Below, piece after piece: positions 22,843 to 42,559 of a stretch of 64,000 nt of DNA. Location: assembly GCA_963070105.1 (NCBI GenBank), contig OY718804.1:11597599-11661598 (forward strand), written 5' to 3'. Source of the DNA: Litomosoides sigmodontis (taxonomy: Eukaryota > Nematoda > Chromadorea > Rhabditida > Onchocercidae). Every line of letters begins with the position of its first letter. Positions within the stretch are counted from its first letter, which is position 1. The translations under genes and the position numbers were made by a program. The notes beneath the pieces are model-generated. The model was not told the origin of the DNA. It searched no databases and worked only from the letters and a program-made list of their open reading frames with translations.

Positions 22843-25600
22843 TTATACAAATAAATTTTTGGAATCACTGCTGTCTTCGTGTTCGCTGTCCGACATATCC
22901 TCATCTTCTAGTTCGTGCAGTGGAAACCTCAAAATTGCTGCAACGCCGCCTAATGCGCTAAGCTGTTCACCTGACACATGCATTGACGAGAATATCAACA
23001 CAGTTGAGCTCTGCAATATTGTGCACTGTAAAGGTCGGGCACCTCAAATAGTTGATGATTTTAATTTAGGTCTCGCTAGTGACTTCTGTTATGTTTTTAT
23101 TGGAAATGATGTTTACAGAACATCGGGAACATGTATCCAATATAACAGCCATTAAGCAGGGCAGTAAATAAGTTGAAGTTTAAATTAAAGTGCCGATAAA
23201 TTATCTAAACTTGCCAGTTCCTTTGCAGACTCTGCAAGTTTAACATATTTTTTCCTTAGTTGAATGTTGTTCGATCTAAACAAAGAGTCGGATAGCAGTA
23301 ACGTATCGATAGCCAATTGTTCGTTAGCCATGAGAACATGCTTATAGCCATAGAAAGCACGAGCTGGATCAGTTGCCATTAGCTCATAAAACCTGTTAAG
23401 TGCCCTGATTTCAGCATGAGCCTATAACAAGCACTGAATAATAAACAGCAGTAACGTTTAATTAACATATCCACAGCTCAGTCAACCTTACGTAGCTAAT
23501 ACAAACCCTACATATTTCTGTTTTATTAAGGAAAAAACTTGAAAAAGATGCTAAAAGATGGGAGTTGAGATTCGGGATTATTTGCATTGTTTGTAGATCC
23601 ACAACAAATAACAATTTTCTGATCCACAACAAATTATAAAATTTTTGGAAATCTATTTACTTTCAGTAACTACGGAAGAGTAAGCAAAGGAATACATCTT
23701 ACAATTTCTAAGTTTTAATTTCCTTCTTCAACACCTACTTTAGTATCCGATAGAGCGGCTGCTACACTCGGGTTCGATAACACCTCCTTAAGTGCATGCT
23801 TAAAGCCACTGCTTGCATGAACAAGTAGAAATTTGCTACGACTTTCCAAAATTAACTTGTTTCCATGCTTGTTAGCATATTCCATCAAATAATTTAGAAA
23901 CTGTTCATTGAGAAAACCACGACTAGCTAATAATACGCATTTTACTACCTGAAATGTGAGGTAAAACTAATTCTATAGGGAAGAGTGAATCGTTTAAAGC
24001 TTTCGGATAACGACCAACCTTCATGTCAATATGCCTAATAAATGCTGCCGTAATAACTTCATAAAAACGTTGCATGCCCTTGTCATGATGACCTGAGCAA
24101 CCCTTTCTCTTCCTTGGAATCTAAAAACACACTGCAATCAGGTAATACACTTATTATGTTATTCGCTTAAATTTATAATGATTTTAATAGCATCTCCCGG
24201 TACTATTTTGCCTTGTGCAAGACGAAGTCACTAACCTGCATGTCAACTTTTGCCTTGACGATGGTCATTTGTGCTGTTACTAAGCACAAATTGGCCAAAC
24301 CCTCATGCATAACAATGGCAGCCACATCGGCAGTTCGGGAAGGCTAAATTAAAAGTTGAAAAGAAGGAGGAAAGTAGAAGTCTATAAATGATGACAAAAA
24401 AAAGTATAGCGGAAATTGCACATTCATTTTCTGTCGGTAAGACCTAGAGAATGATTAGAAATTCACGAAGTACAGTGTAAAACTTTCTAGCTGTATGCGC
24501 AATGCCGAGCTGCATGGCTCAAGCAACAGCGCAACTTATTTCATATTACAGGTTTCTAATGGTAATATAATAAAGCAAACATCGAGTGCCAAGTCTAGAC
24601 GATTCAAATCTATTGAGTCCCAATATGGTTTCCACAACTTGAATTTCTTCCCAACATCGATATCCAACGTATGATATTGTCCCATTTTGACATGCTCATT
24701 TTCAGCAACATTTCTACCTTTTAAATGCAAGGTGCAGGTCACAGGATCAAAATCAACGGTTTCAATGGAAATCGATAAAGCGGTGTGCACCCGCTGGCTG
24801 TAATAAAACAACGATTAAACTAATTTGGTGAAAACTTGACGACGACTGTACAATGAGGAAATGTGAAGATTATGTCTTTAGTTTTTATCGGGGTTTTCAT
24901 GAGCTAAATGAACAAAAAGTTCAAAAAATCCTAGAAAAGTGCGTATCAATTTATTACTTGATATCAATAACACATCTTACCTAGAAGTGCTGCCAGTACT
25001 CGATTCCGTCGTAACCTTTCGAACTGTCGTACACCGGACTGTATCACCAATGCGTACTAAATTATAAACATGCCACATGTCCTCTGCTTCATCACATGAT
25101 ATTGTTATCTCTCTGTAATAAAGATTGCACAACAATGAGTTATGGACAGAAGTCATGTGTGATTAATATGTCCAACCACAAGAATATCATTGCTATACTC
25201 AAACTGCAGAAATTCTGACGGGAATGACATCGGAAAAGCTATGGGTCTAGAGATAATGAATCTAAAGTGGTAAGGAACTCTTTTTTTTTCAAAAAAAACA
25301 AAACAATGAGCATTGAGCATTGCTCTCTCTCTTTTTATTCCAGTTTGTATCTCCAATAATGCAGTCATATGGAAAGTGTATGTCCAGAAGTACTGAATGC
25401 CCCACAACCCGGTTCAGCTTCCTAATCCGAAAAAATAAATACCGATCGAATCTACACAGGCACATTAGTAGCAATTATAAGAGATGTATAAAGTCGCAAC
25501 ACATCTCGAAGATACAAACATCCAAAAGAGCACACGTAAAGTGAATCAGCAGCACGAACCCAGCGCCATCCTTGCTAATATTTCGTTTGAATTGCTTCAT
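22843..25600 (-). CDS. pelo: Pelota / Dom34 ribosome rescue factor
   Basis: An eRF1-like protein that, with Hbs1, enters the empty A site of stalled ribosomes to start no-go and non-stop decay (family knowledge). Exons: 25600-25560, 25112-24981, 24797-24581, 24343-24236, 24120-24019, 23948-23739, 23421-23215 and 23010-22843; 1185 nt, 394 residues (human about 385). Signatures: [16 protein letters not shown] with VTTESSTG (N-terminal Sm-like domain), [39 protein letters not shown] and RFYE (central domain), [20 protein letters not shown], and [10 protein letters not shown] then AAILRFPL (C-terminal domain), followed by an acidic tail. As expected for Pelota it has no GGQ. The intron between the last two exons has a GC donor (CTG before GCAAGT). 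Where the human protein has P-G-F this copy reads R-G-F. The last exon was found only by homology; stopping at 23185 would cut off the end of the C-terminal domain. Confidence 0.96.
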
Positions 25601-26822
25601 TTCTCCACGCTGCTATCCAAGTGATCCTCACCCATTCATCCACTGCTCCAGAAAGTACTTTTCCAGCTACTACTTGTTGTCATCAAAGCACTCTTGCAAT
25701 TTCGCTTCCTAGTTCAAAACGCGTTTTTTTTCTCCTAAAATCACAATCGTCGATACGAAGCAGGAACTTGAGGCTGAATTTTTTAATGCTAAACTTTCCG
25801 GAAGCGTGTCGCTAAGTACGTCAGTAGAAAACCCTACGAAAAGCAAAGGTGCCCCGCCCTTCCACGGCTCGTGAATGGAAATAAACAGTTGGAATCCCAT
25901 GCGTAGTTCACCTGCTCCCATCCCATCAAAGACACTACTCATTCCCATCCCACAAAACCCTCCGCCTCCTCTACCACCCATCATGGCCGTCTCATTCACT
26001 CCTTCACTGCGACCTGATATTTCACGGTCGGTGGCTGACGGAGTTTCGGCTCAGCATGCTGCGAATGCGTTACTCTGCCGGCCTTGTCCTTTTGCTCTTC
26101 TCATCCTCTCATAAATGAACCCATTATAAGTTCACCCTTTCTTCTCCCGGAAATTTGCATTACGTCGGTGTGTACGTGTGCTTTGCAGGCTTCATGCCTT
26201 TCATTCCCACTTTCATTTTCATCATCCTTCTCCTTCTCCGGAAACTCTGTAAAATGTGTGATTTAGCAAAGGTGCGGGAAGCTTCTTTGTTTCTGTGAAT
26301 GTAATTCTAAATGAAAAGATTGGTGCAGTAATGTAATATAAATATTATTAATATGAATTGTTTTGCAAGGCAAATGTTTCATTCGGTCATGCTACGAGCG
26401 CTGCGCTGTTTTTCACTTGTAGCATAGACTTATAGTTTTTTATTCTTTTCTCGGTCTCTTCATCTATCCGAGAAATTCGAAAGAACGGAGTATTTAGATG
26501 AATTTTTGAACACCTACTTCACTCATTACTTGAATTCATAAATTATTTTTTTCTTACGCGTAGGAGAGAAAACGACATAAAGTAATGTGTTTCATATGTC
26601 TTATTGCAATTTCTTGCTAGTATGAGTTGTTACATTAATGTAATTTAGTATTACTATGTTGGTATTAATGTAGTTAAAATTTTAGTCGAAGTAGATAGAT
26701 GAAAATTTGCTCAAGGAGCTTTTGTTCTCGTCTTATTATTACATGGTAGTGAAGTTTCATAACTAATTTTATGCATTGCAGTTGCAGAAGCTTGAAATTT
26801 ATTAAATTCTCAAGGGAGAAGA
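25601..26822. promoter_or_regulatory. Divergent intergenic region between Pelota and the LOTUS-Tudor gene
   Basis: Both flanking genes point outward, so promoters of both should lie here. A Gly/Met-rich minus-strand open frame (25709-25999) and a Pro-rich plus-strand one (25875-26114) overlap each other and show no splice sites or domains. Confidence 0.5.
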
Positions 26823-29800
26823 ATGCTCACATCGCGCGGATTTGACAGTGTACCAGAAACAATATTTGACAAAGGTTAGTTGTTCATGTCCGCATTATGC
26901 AGTATTTCTTCTTTAGCTTCTGCTTGGAACGGTTCTACACGATCGATTCTTTAACCCTTTTAATTTTTCCGCTTTCCAATCAAATAAAAAGTTCTGTCCA
27001 GTCGTTTTGTACTTTAAAACATTCTGTTCTACTCGCTCCGCGTGCTGTAAGAAATTTTGCTGAAAAAACGAAATGCTTGTCAAGGAATCGGCATATGAAA
27101 GTTCTTTCTCTGCAAAATGTAATACATTTGCACTATTCTTGTCTGCTCTCTTTTTCTCTATAAAATTGAAAAAAATAAACAAATTTTTTATGGCAAAACT
27201 AGAAAGTTGATATGATTTTGCAAGTTGGAGCTACCGAATTAGTTCATTTATGCATTGCGAGTTACAAATAATAGATATCTGTTGGTGGTGTTTGAGTGCT
27301 GAGTGCTTCTTTTCGTTTTCCTGAAGTGTACTGCATTTCGTCGCAATTATTCTCTTTCTGAAATCCGCTCTAGTTTTAATCATGTTTTAATAAATGCAAA
27401 GAAATAATTTTGAGATATGCAGCAATTCCTGAGAAAGCAAATGTCTTCAGCAGCAGTTATATTTTTCCCTTTACTTTCAATTACTTGTTGAACAAGTTAA
27501 CGACCTTATTTATCACGAAATTATTTGCAATGATTGGTTTTGATTACTTCTTCGTTTCTCAAATAAAAATTTTCAGCAGATAATACAGATTTGGATGTAA
27601 GCAATGAGATGGAAGAAGTTCGCGAACTTTTGTATGAATTAATAAAAACGAATTTTTCGTCTGGTGTTATGGTAGAGCATTTAGCAAAAATATATAAAGA
27701 AAGGTTGTTGTTTGATTAGTTCTTCACCTTTTTCCAATTATCACAACCATAAACATGTTATTCTAATATCCGATAAACAGGCAAGGTGGTAATGTCCCTT
27801 CTTCAGCGTGTTCCTGTTTTCATTTTTATATCCCTGTACTTTTGCCGAAGATTTGTTTTTAGTATTTTGCTCTTGCAATTTATACTTCACTTAATTTTTC
27901 TAACTGCGATCAGTAATGTATAATGTGTTCTAAAAGTTATTATGCTTTTGTTACTGAGGTTTTTGAAAAAATATTTCCAAGCTATATAAAATAATGCCGC
28001 AATAATATTTCATTTATTGTTGTCATGCGAAATTTAAGATTAAAAACATCCTTAACGATAAATTTTTCCAGCTATGAAACGCGCGGTTTAGGACCGTTAC
28101 TTCCGGATAACTGGCTTGATCATATACGAGTAGCAGAAGAATTTGAAGTCGTTAATCGCGGTCCAATTGCGATGGTTTACACACGACAGCGCGATGCACC
28201 ACCATTTATTATTGAACTTCCATGTAATTCTCTGGGTAGGTATAGTTTTCGTCTTTTTATGCTAAGCATTTGCTTTAAATGAAATCTAGAATAGTGCATT
28301 TTGCATTATTTGGAGGAATGTCTATGTTTTTTGTGATTCAGTTTCTTCTGCTATATTGATATTTGTCATGAGAGATAAAACTGTAGATGGGTTATAATAA
28401 GCTTTCAGTAATTTTATTCACTTTCGTGTAAATCATACACATGCCCAATCTCACAAAGGATTTCTCCAGTATTGCTTCCCTCTTGGGTAACAGGTAAGAA
28501 TAGAATTATTCCAAAGCTTTTCTTCAAATTTGATTCTTTTGCTCAGCAACAATGGCGTCCGCGTTGTTACAAAACACTTGTTCATGTATAAATACCTTAA
28601 TATCCATGTATTTTTCCTTTCATTTTAACTCAAACCTCACTAATACAAATGAGCTTAAGAAAAAATGAAAAAAAATATGTAAGAAAAAATTTTTGAATTC
28701 AATCCTTAGTATGTACATCCTTAATACATGCTTTTTCATCGTTTATGTGCTTATGGTTTGCATTATATGGTGAAATGCGTTTTGTACAAAATTTCTTCAT
28801 TTAACTCAAAATGTTCATTTTGTTTAACAGTGATTGAATGGATTAATAGAATAATTGATGCGATTATCTATGCATTATCTTGCACAAAAAATATGCATAG
28901 TGAAAAGATAGGTAAATATACTGATCTATTAATTTATGGCGAATTAGTTATGCACATAGTACTATTAAATGTCATGAATCCTTCTGCTACCCCCTTGTTA
29001 CCTTCTTTTACCAGAATAAGAATCCGTCTTATAGCACTGACTTTGACTCTTCACATCTGAAAAATTTTTTTGATAATGAAATTCTTCAAGTGCAGAGCGA
29101 AAATAAGGTTTCTGTTGTCCATTCATGAATATATTTATTTTCTTTATTCTAGATATAACGAAGGGGTCTACGTCATGTAAGTCGAAAGAAACAGCTCGAA
29201 TTAGACTTACTGATCGTGAATTGGCTCAGCAGGTAACTGTGATTAATACTTCCTTTCAGAAAATATGATCTTTCTGTCTAATAGCAGTTCAAAAACAATG
29301 TAATGACTCCTTTCAGTTCTCATTGTATTTTCTTAGGTTTGATAAGGCTCTTATCTAACAGTAAGGTAGAAGTTGTTGATAATAATGATAGTAGTGATAG
29401 TGATGATGATATTAATTGATAGTAATAAATAATATAATGTGGACTAAATTTTTTTTACATACTTTGAGATGAAGTCCATATTGTCATTCGAACCAATCAT
29501 TTGTCCTTCAACAGTAAGCGTTATCGTGATGAAATGTGATGACGAATCAGCTGATATTTATGTACAATTGACCAGTACAAGAAATAATTTCGAATTACTG
29601 CGAGCGGCAATGGATTCAAACTATGAGGAGCAATTTTCCGGTGAACCAGTGACAAAGCCTGAAGTGGGTGGTGTTTATGCAATTCGCGAATCAGATGGGC
29701 ATTGGTATCGGGCATTGCTTAAAGTGAGTGTGAGAGAACTGTTCATTTTTTAGTACAGTTAATCTCTCCATTGCCGTTAAAGTTTATAGCCATTAAGAAA

Positions 29801-31694
29801 TTAAATGATTTGAAATGTTTTTATTACTTTTTTTTGTAGCAATAAATTCCATTATGGAAAGTTTATGGAAAGTTTTACTCCGAGACTTTATTGATTAAAA
29901 TTTTTTTATTACCTCATTTTGTTTAGGTCCCTGAATATTTCACATTGCTGGATAACGGCCGAATTGTACATGTAAACGGTGTAGCGATCCGACGTCTTCG
30001 TGCGGAATATGCTCTTCCAAGAATATACCCCATTTATGCGTTCATTGTTACTTTGAGCAGGAAGTGTGATATTGCTTCATCACTGTGTATTTTGCGAGCT
30101 GCTTGCCATACTCAACTTCCTTTACCGGTATAACTAACTTTAAAAACTGAATTGAGGTTTGAGGTTATTAATTAGTACTAGTTGTAGAACCAACAAAAAC
30201 TGCGCTGTTATTAGTACCATATGTTTAAGAATAACTCCATTGCAAGTTTTCATTAATTTTGATTCATAAGAAATATATCTGTAGTAACTTATATTACTCA
30301 ACTAAGAGCATATGGTACAGGTTAAAGCCTAAGTACCAAGTTTTCTGGTTTGCTGATAGGATAAGTTTTCATGGTTTGTTCATGATTTGCCTTCATTAAG
30401 CTGTCAACAAATAAAAATGATTGGGAGAAAATAAATTGCACGGTATTTTGTGTTATAAATTTGCAGATATTCAGCTTTTTAGCTACGATTTATGTCCGCT
30501 TATATCGAAAATGGCTTAGTAAAATACAGTGTCGAAAACTCGACTGAGTCGCTCAAGAATCGGAATGAACGTGAGCAGTAAGTTTCTTTAATCAATCAAG
30601 AGCCTTTCACTTATTCTGATGGAGTGCAAATTTTAAATGTTTTGATTGCAGTTTAAACGTATTGCCAATTTTTATCTTCGCGTTTATTTTTGCATGATTT
30701 ACCATCAGTATATATAATATATATTGAATATAACTTTAAAGGCGAAATTCCGTGATAAGTTGCAGAAATGTGATAAAAGTGATACAGGCATTACCGAAAT
30801 ATTCAGTTACCGCTGGCGAAGTAAAATTAGTTACCATAGCGTTAAGTGATATGCCGAGGAAGCGCTTTGCTGCTCATGTTTTGGCTGTATTCGATGCCGA
30901 CAACATCAGTATACGACAATGCTCATTTGTATGCTTGATTCTATAGTCATTTACTGTTTTCTCATATCTCCAAAACTATTGGAGGTATAGCTCAAGTGTG
31001 AGCTTGTCAAATTTTTATAGATGACAATTAAATGATGTACTTTTTAAGGATCCAATTCCGGACTACATAACTGGTGCAGTAAAACGAGATTCATTGGCGC
31101 AGCCATCACCACCACCCTTCAGCGAGTTATTACCAGGACATTTCTATGCTGCGAAATTATGTTCAGATTCTAATTGGGAACGTATACAGTTGCTAGGTCC
31201 AAGTGCCATTGATGCTGACTGCTTTCGTGTTTATTTTGTTGACATTGGTGTATTCGGTGTTGTCCGTAAGTCAAATATACGTCATCTCAAAACTCCAAAT
31301 GGATTACGAAAAATTTTGATGGCGAAATGTAAGGTTAGGAATGTTTTTTTAAGTTTGCTGTTTAATTCATGAAATCGAGCATTGATAATTATTATATCTA
31401 ATTCATATATATATATATATATATATGACATAAACGTTCATATTTGAGCTCTTTTAGATAGCAGGAATTAAACCAAAAAGTGGTAGTGAAATATGGAGTC
31501 GCGAGGGTCAAGCAGTGGTATGCAGTGTGTTAAATGCTGCAGAACATGTTGAAGTGGAACCAATCAGTGATTGGGAGCTATTTGGGGATCCAGGTTGTAC
31601 TGCAGTACCGTTTGCAACGGTAAAGATTTTTGCGGATGGCAATAATGTTGGTGAAATGATCTTTGAACAAGGATATGCTCAACATACGCAGTGA
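26823..31694 (+). CDS. LOTUS (OST-HTH) plus two Tudor domains, germ-granule type protein
   Basis: Exons: 26823-26874, 27577-27703, 28072-28235, 29153-29232, 29469-29723, 29927-30127, 30483-30577, 30742-30928, 31049-31333 and 31458-31694; 1683 nt, 560 residues, consistent phases. Residues about 25-115 form a LOTUS/OST-HTH fold (EEVRELLYELI, HLAKIYKESYETRGLGPLLP, then IAMVYTR). A first extended Tudor follows at about 145-290 (VSVIVMKCDDESADIYVQL, then YAIRESDGHWYRALL) and a second at about 400-560 (LPGHFYAAKLCSDSNWERI, then FRVYFVDIGVFGVV). The architecture matches TDRD5/TDRD7 and C. elegans LOTR-1, which act in perinuclear germ granules and small-RNA pathways; LOTUS domains can bind Vasa helicase and G-rich RNA, and Tudors bind methylarginine (family knowledge). 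A strong candidate extra exon, 29015-29107, does not fit the simplest phase model, so the linker after the LOTUS domain is uncertain. Confidence 0.85.
31407..31427. repeat. Short (AT)n tract
   Basis: Ten AT units in the last intron of the LOTUS-Tudor gene. Confidence 0.85.
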
Positions 31695-34600
31695 TGACAA
31701 GCCTTCCATGTACCACACATCGCATTGTGTTATGGTGTTGGTGAAATGATGATGATTGAAAAAAGGTGTGTTCAACGCTACTCAATAATAATCCTCCCAT
31801 ATATGTAGCGCTCCATCTGGCGTAAATGGCAACTTTATAAAGTTTGTAGAAGGATTTTGCTCCTAAAGTTTAAGTTTTTAATTTGCTGTATCATGTATTT
31901 AGTATATTTTATCATTCAATTGAGCGAAATGTTCGTAGATTTCATAGTTTTTCTTCTATGTAGCAAAATCGTTAAGATGTGGACAGTGGCAGACGTTATT
32001 TAAACTTCAAAATTTTAATTTGGTTAAATTTGCTCCGTTAATCCCATTGCATATTAACAGATTTTAGATCACCTGACATTTGTGATAGCCAATGTTTAAC
32101 TGCAAAAAGGCGAAGTACCCATTCATTCAGGCATTTATGAATAATTCATGCAGCCGCTCTCCAATATTTGCTTGATTGGGATAAGTTTGTGCTTTAACTT
32201 TTGGAAAAGATCAATAGCTCGTATGACGTGCCCCGCGTTTTTTTTTGTTGTTCGTCTTCTCTTCATTATTGTTTGGTTGTTTTCGAAGCCAAATGAAATA
32301 TTTCTCTACTACGCTTTACCTTTCAATTATTTATAGGACATTTGCAGCGGTGATTTCTAGGAAACACTAGGATAAGAGAAATGATGTTGTATTATTATGG
32401 TCAAACTAGATAAATGTTTTAAATAACCCCAATTAGGGGTCATGTTCTTCTACTCTAAACCGAAACTAGAAAAACGGTGCTGACTCTGGTTAACTTTCGG
32501 TGTGTTAATAATTGTGACCAGAAAATGATTTTGCTAAAATTTGGTCACAATGTTTTTCTGACTTTTACTTGTACTTCGTAATGTTTCGCTGAATTGCATA
32601 TTTGTTCTTCCGAGATTAAATCAATTTGTAAGGTTTGCATTCTATTATTGATTTAGCATCTGTGCAGTGGACGCATTTCATCTCCAGTCTGTTCGCAAAT
32701 TTCGGAAGATTTCTATATTTGTTCATTTTTATCGCTTTTCCTCTGACCCATAATCATCCATGTAATAACATGGAAAGTTTGTGTTGCAATCAAATTTATA
32801 CCCTGAAATGAAGAGAAAGTCTGTAGAAATTGTCTGTGTCTGTCACTGGTTACCGAGAAGGAATATAATTTGATTATATCTAATGTGGATTTACTTGCAT
32901 TAATGTGCTGATGAATTCTGTCGTCGCTTCAGCTAAAAAATATGATAAATGTGCAAGAAGCAAATGTTCCCTTCAGTTTCCTCAATTCGTAGTTTGTATG
33001 GCAACAAATATATCAGCTAGTGCGTTCGCTTTATTAAATGAGATGGCGCTACATCACAGGTTCCTTTTAACAGTATGTTATGAAATCTTGGAACGATGTA
33101 TAACACATTTCTTGGGCTTATCACTGAATATGTCACATTATTAAGCTTGCCAAAGTGATTCGTGAGAACTTGGAAGGATTAATTTGAATGTTGATACATG
33201 CATTTAGTTCGAGAAGGATTGTTTATTAGGAAGGATTATGTGGGAAGGGAGTATAACCCAGCTACTCTTTTTGCTTTGAGATGGGGTTTTAAGTGAATTG
33301 TCTGGAAAAAGATGTAATAGTGGTGCTGCAGCTCTGTGCACGGTTCTGCTCATGCTGATTTCCTCACCACTTTTTTAATGGTTTCGAACCCTCTTAAGTA
33401 GCCCAGTCTTTACAAATTTTATTCAACAGTGTTCACTCTTTCTATATTTTGAGAGTCAAAGCAGGAACAGTCGAACTTTGCTGCTTCACCCTGCTCTCTT
33501 ATCTCTTACTTTTCCGACAAGCACTACAAATTGTAAAGTTTAGTTGCAGCATGGGCTCTTTTCTGAAGTTAACTTTACATAATTTAATTATTAATCATTT
33601 TTAAATGTTGTCTTTGCAATTCTCCCTTAGAAGATAGCATCCAACTGCGTTGCTACTTTTTCCCATTCCGGTTGACCAGGAATTGTTGCCGGCATTATTG
33701 AGAAAAGTGTTTGTTCCAATAAGTGAGTAGGATTAATTGTTATGCTATAATGAGTTGGTAGAGCTTAAGCGGAGCCCATTTTCGAATTGTGCTGGATCGG
33801 TGCTGTCGCCGATGCATTCCCATTTGATTTTTGCGCAATGTGAAAAGAAATTTAAAGGTTTCACACGAATGGAAGGAGCGATTGCAGGAATGAAGTAAAG
33901 TTAAGGGTTAGTGGAGTGGAGATTAAGGACAGCTCCAGATGCATGGTTTTAAATATCATTAGCAGTGCTAAATCAATCAGATTATCAAGCACACTGCAAT
34001 TCTTTTAAAATTAATTTTACGAAATCACTGCAAATTGTAATACCGAGTAACGCTTTGGTGAAAAGGATGATATGTTTACAAATGATAATCCATGATTCGA
34101 TATTTATCTTATCGAGTAGGAGAATTTTTGGCACTTGTTGATATGACAGGGACAAATTGAATTTATTGATTTTCCGGAACTTTTTTCAGTCACTAGTCTA
34201 CTGACTTAATTTCATCTCGATGGTAATGATTACATTGATCTCATCTTCGGTAAGACAGTGAATTCATGCAAAAAATTTATTGCTTTTAGGGGAAGAAGCA
34301 AAGAAGAAAACTGTGCTTGTGTATAGGAAGGAAACTGTTTAGTTCGTTTATTCAATAAAATTTCAGTGACAAATGCTTTAACGATGTGCGAATTTTGATT
34401 TTTCACGTATTGATTTGTGTTATTTTAATTCACCCGCTCATGACAACTATTGTATTCGACGGTTTTAGAATCTGAAATTGCTAGTGTGAACTTAGCCTGT
34501 CATTTCTTCATTTCTATTTTGTAATAAATAGAACTTATTTTAACGTACTATAGTTCATTTTCCCTTCTCTGACTTTTTCAACATTAGAGCCCCAGAGGCT

Positions 34601-34867
34601 CATTGGATCCCTTTAGCACTTAACTTTTCTTTTTATTCAAAAATGGTCATGAGTTAGCTTTGTTTAAGACTTTACCGTTTTCTTGCGTTCAAGGAAAGGT
34701 AAGCGTATTTCATTTTATACGTGCCGATCACTTTCGGTTAAATTCAGTATAAATTAAAGATGTGCATGTAAAATCTGCGCTTTATTGCTTTGAAATCCTG
34801 AGCTTTGGATTTTTATAAATTCATTTCTCTCTAACGAGCACTGATTTTTTTGTTGGGATTAGGACAG
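31695..34867. other. Intergenic, no gene seen
   Basis: 3.2 kb of AT-rich DNA between the LOTUS-Tudor stop and the GALNT start. Open frames at 32148-32336 and 32905-33144 are short, have no domains and no coherent splice partners. Likely 3' UTR, GALNT promoter and spacer. Confidence 0.55.
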
Positions 34868-41288
<6,421 letters not shown>

Positions 41289-42290
41289 TTGAGACATCCC
41301 TTGATTTGACTTGTTTTTACTACTGCCATCTATATACTAGAAAATAAATGCAGGCAGCAGCAGCAACACTACGCTTATATTCTAGAAAACAAGCGCGCGC
41401 GTTACTGCTACTACTATTCATGCATTTCAATCTGCATGAAACACACACACACACACACACCGCTAGCATTTTATGTACAGAGAATTTTTTTCATATGCAT
41501 GCATCCGTTTACTTCTCCTCCACATTCTTTTTTTTTCTCACACTTTTCATTTCTCACTCACTTCCCTTTCTCTCTCTTTTTCTCTCCATTTAACCATGTA
41601 CATTATTTTCCACTCTCAATAATAACAATAATAATAAAATGTCATTATCATTATTCGTTACTAATTCTCATCATCATCATCATCGCCATCAATGATGCAA
41701 CCATCCCCAAAATGCGCCTAATCCTTTTGTTTTCTTTTGTTTTGTTTTCAATTCTGAAATTAAAGTGAAATAATTGGAATGCATTTAATAGAAGAAAAAG
41801 CAATGACAATAATTTTTGAAATTTCAAACACAATTAGTATTTGGTGTTAAATTAATGCAAAAGCAAAAAAGGGAGGGGAAGAGAAAGGAGATAAAGCTAT
41901 CATAAAAATGTATAAAGTAAAAAAAGTAATATCTCCGCGTTAGTATCCTATTAGGTCGGGCGCAACTTTAAGAGCAATAACACCCTGATGGATAGGAGAG
42001 GAGGAGGGATGCAAAAGCTTGAGAATTTTACAATCAATTCGGATTAACTGAAAATTTCAATAAAATACGAATGAAGTGAAAAGTGTGCGAGCCGCACTTG
42101 AGAGGAGGCGACCGGTGGTTGGTGGAAATAGCGTTTTGCTACTGGTCACTTTCACTGTCCCTTCCTGATTCGTCATATAACGGGTTGATAAGAGCATTCA
42201 TTATTCCAATTGCTCTGCCTTGCCACCACGTCCATTTATTTTCAAAAGCAGTGGTTGAAAGCACTACAATCACTTATATACCAGAAAATA
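41289..42290 (+). repeat. rDNA intergenic spacer repeat, left copy
   Basis: Closely similar, in the same order, to 50530-51500 downstream of 28S: ATCTGTTGAGAC, CTAGAAAATAA, a CA tract, GCTAGCATTTTATGTACAGA, CAAAATGCGCCTAATCC, TCGGATTAACTGAAAATTTC and GTCACTTTCACTGTCCC. Homology begins just where the 28S gene ends in the right copy, so the locus edge lies in the spacer. No protein gene; long open frames here are simple-sequence artefacts. Confidence 0.85.
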
Positions 42291-42344
42291 ATATGCCCTA
42301 CTACTGCCTCTACTGCTACAATTTCCACTATTATTCAAATCAGT

Positions 42345-42385
42345 GTGTGTGTGTACCACACACACAGACACACACACACACACAA

Positions 42386-42475
<90 letters not shown>
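42345..42475. repeat. (CA)n microsatellite in the spacer
   Basis: About 60 CA units with few interruptions, followed by a diverged copy of the GCTAGCATTTATGTACAGAG spacer block at 42491-42560. Confidence 0.95.
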
Positions 42476-42476
<1 letters not shown>

Positions 42477-42559
42477 GACCCATATATACCGCTAGCATTT
42501 ATGTACAGAGATTTTTTTTCATACGCATGCATTTACTTTACTCCTATTCTTTTCATTTT

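Noticed and set aside
22757..23155. 132-codon plus-strand open frame with a Ser run
   Set aside because: It is the complement of the last Pelota exon (22843-23010), which matches the family on the minus strand; the Ser run mirrors the acidic tail.
25709..25999. Gly/Met-rich minus-strand open frame
   Set aside because: Low complexity, no splice sites, overlaps an equally open Pro-rich frame on the other strand; better seen as promoter DNA.
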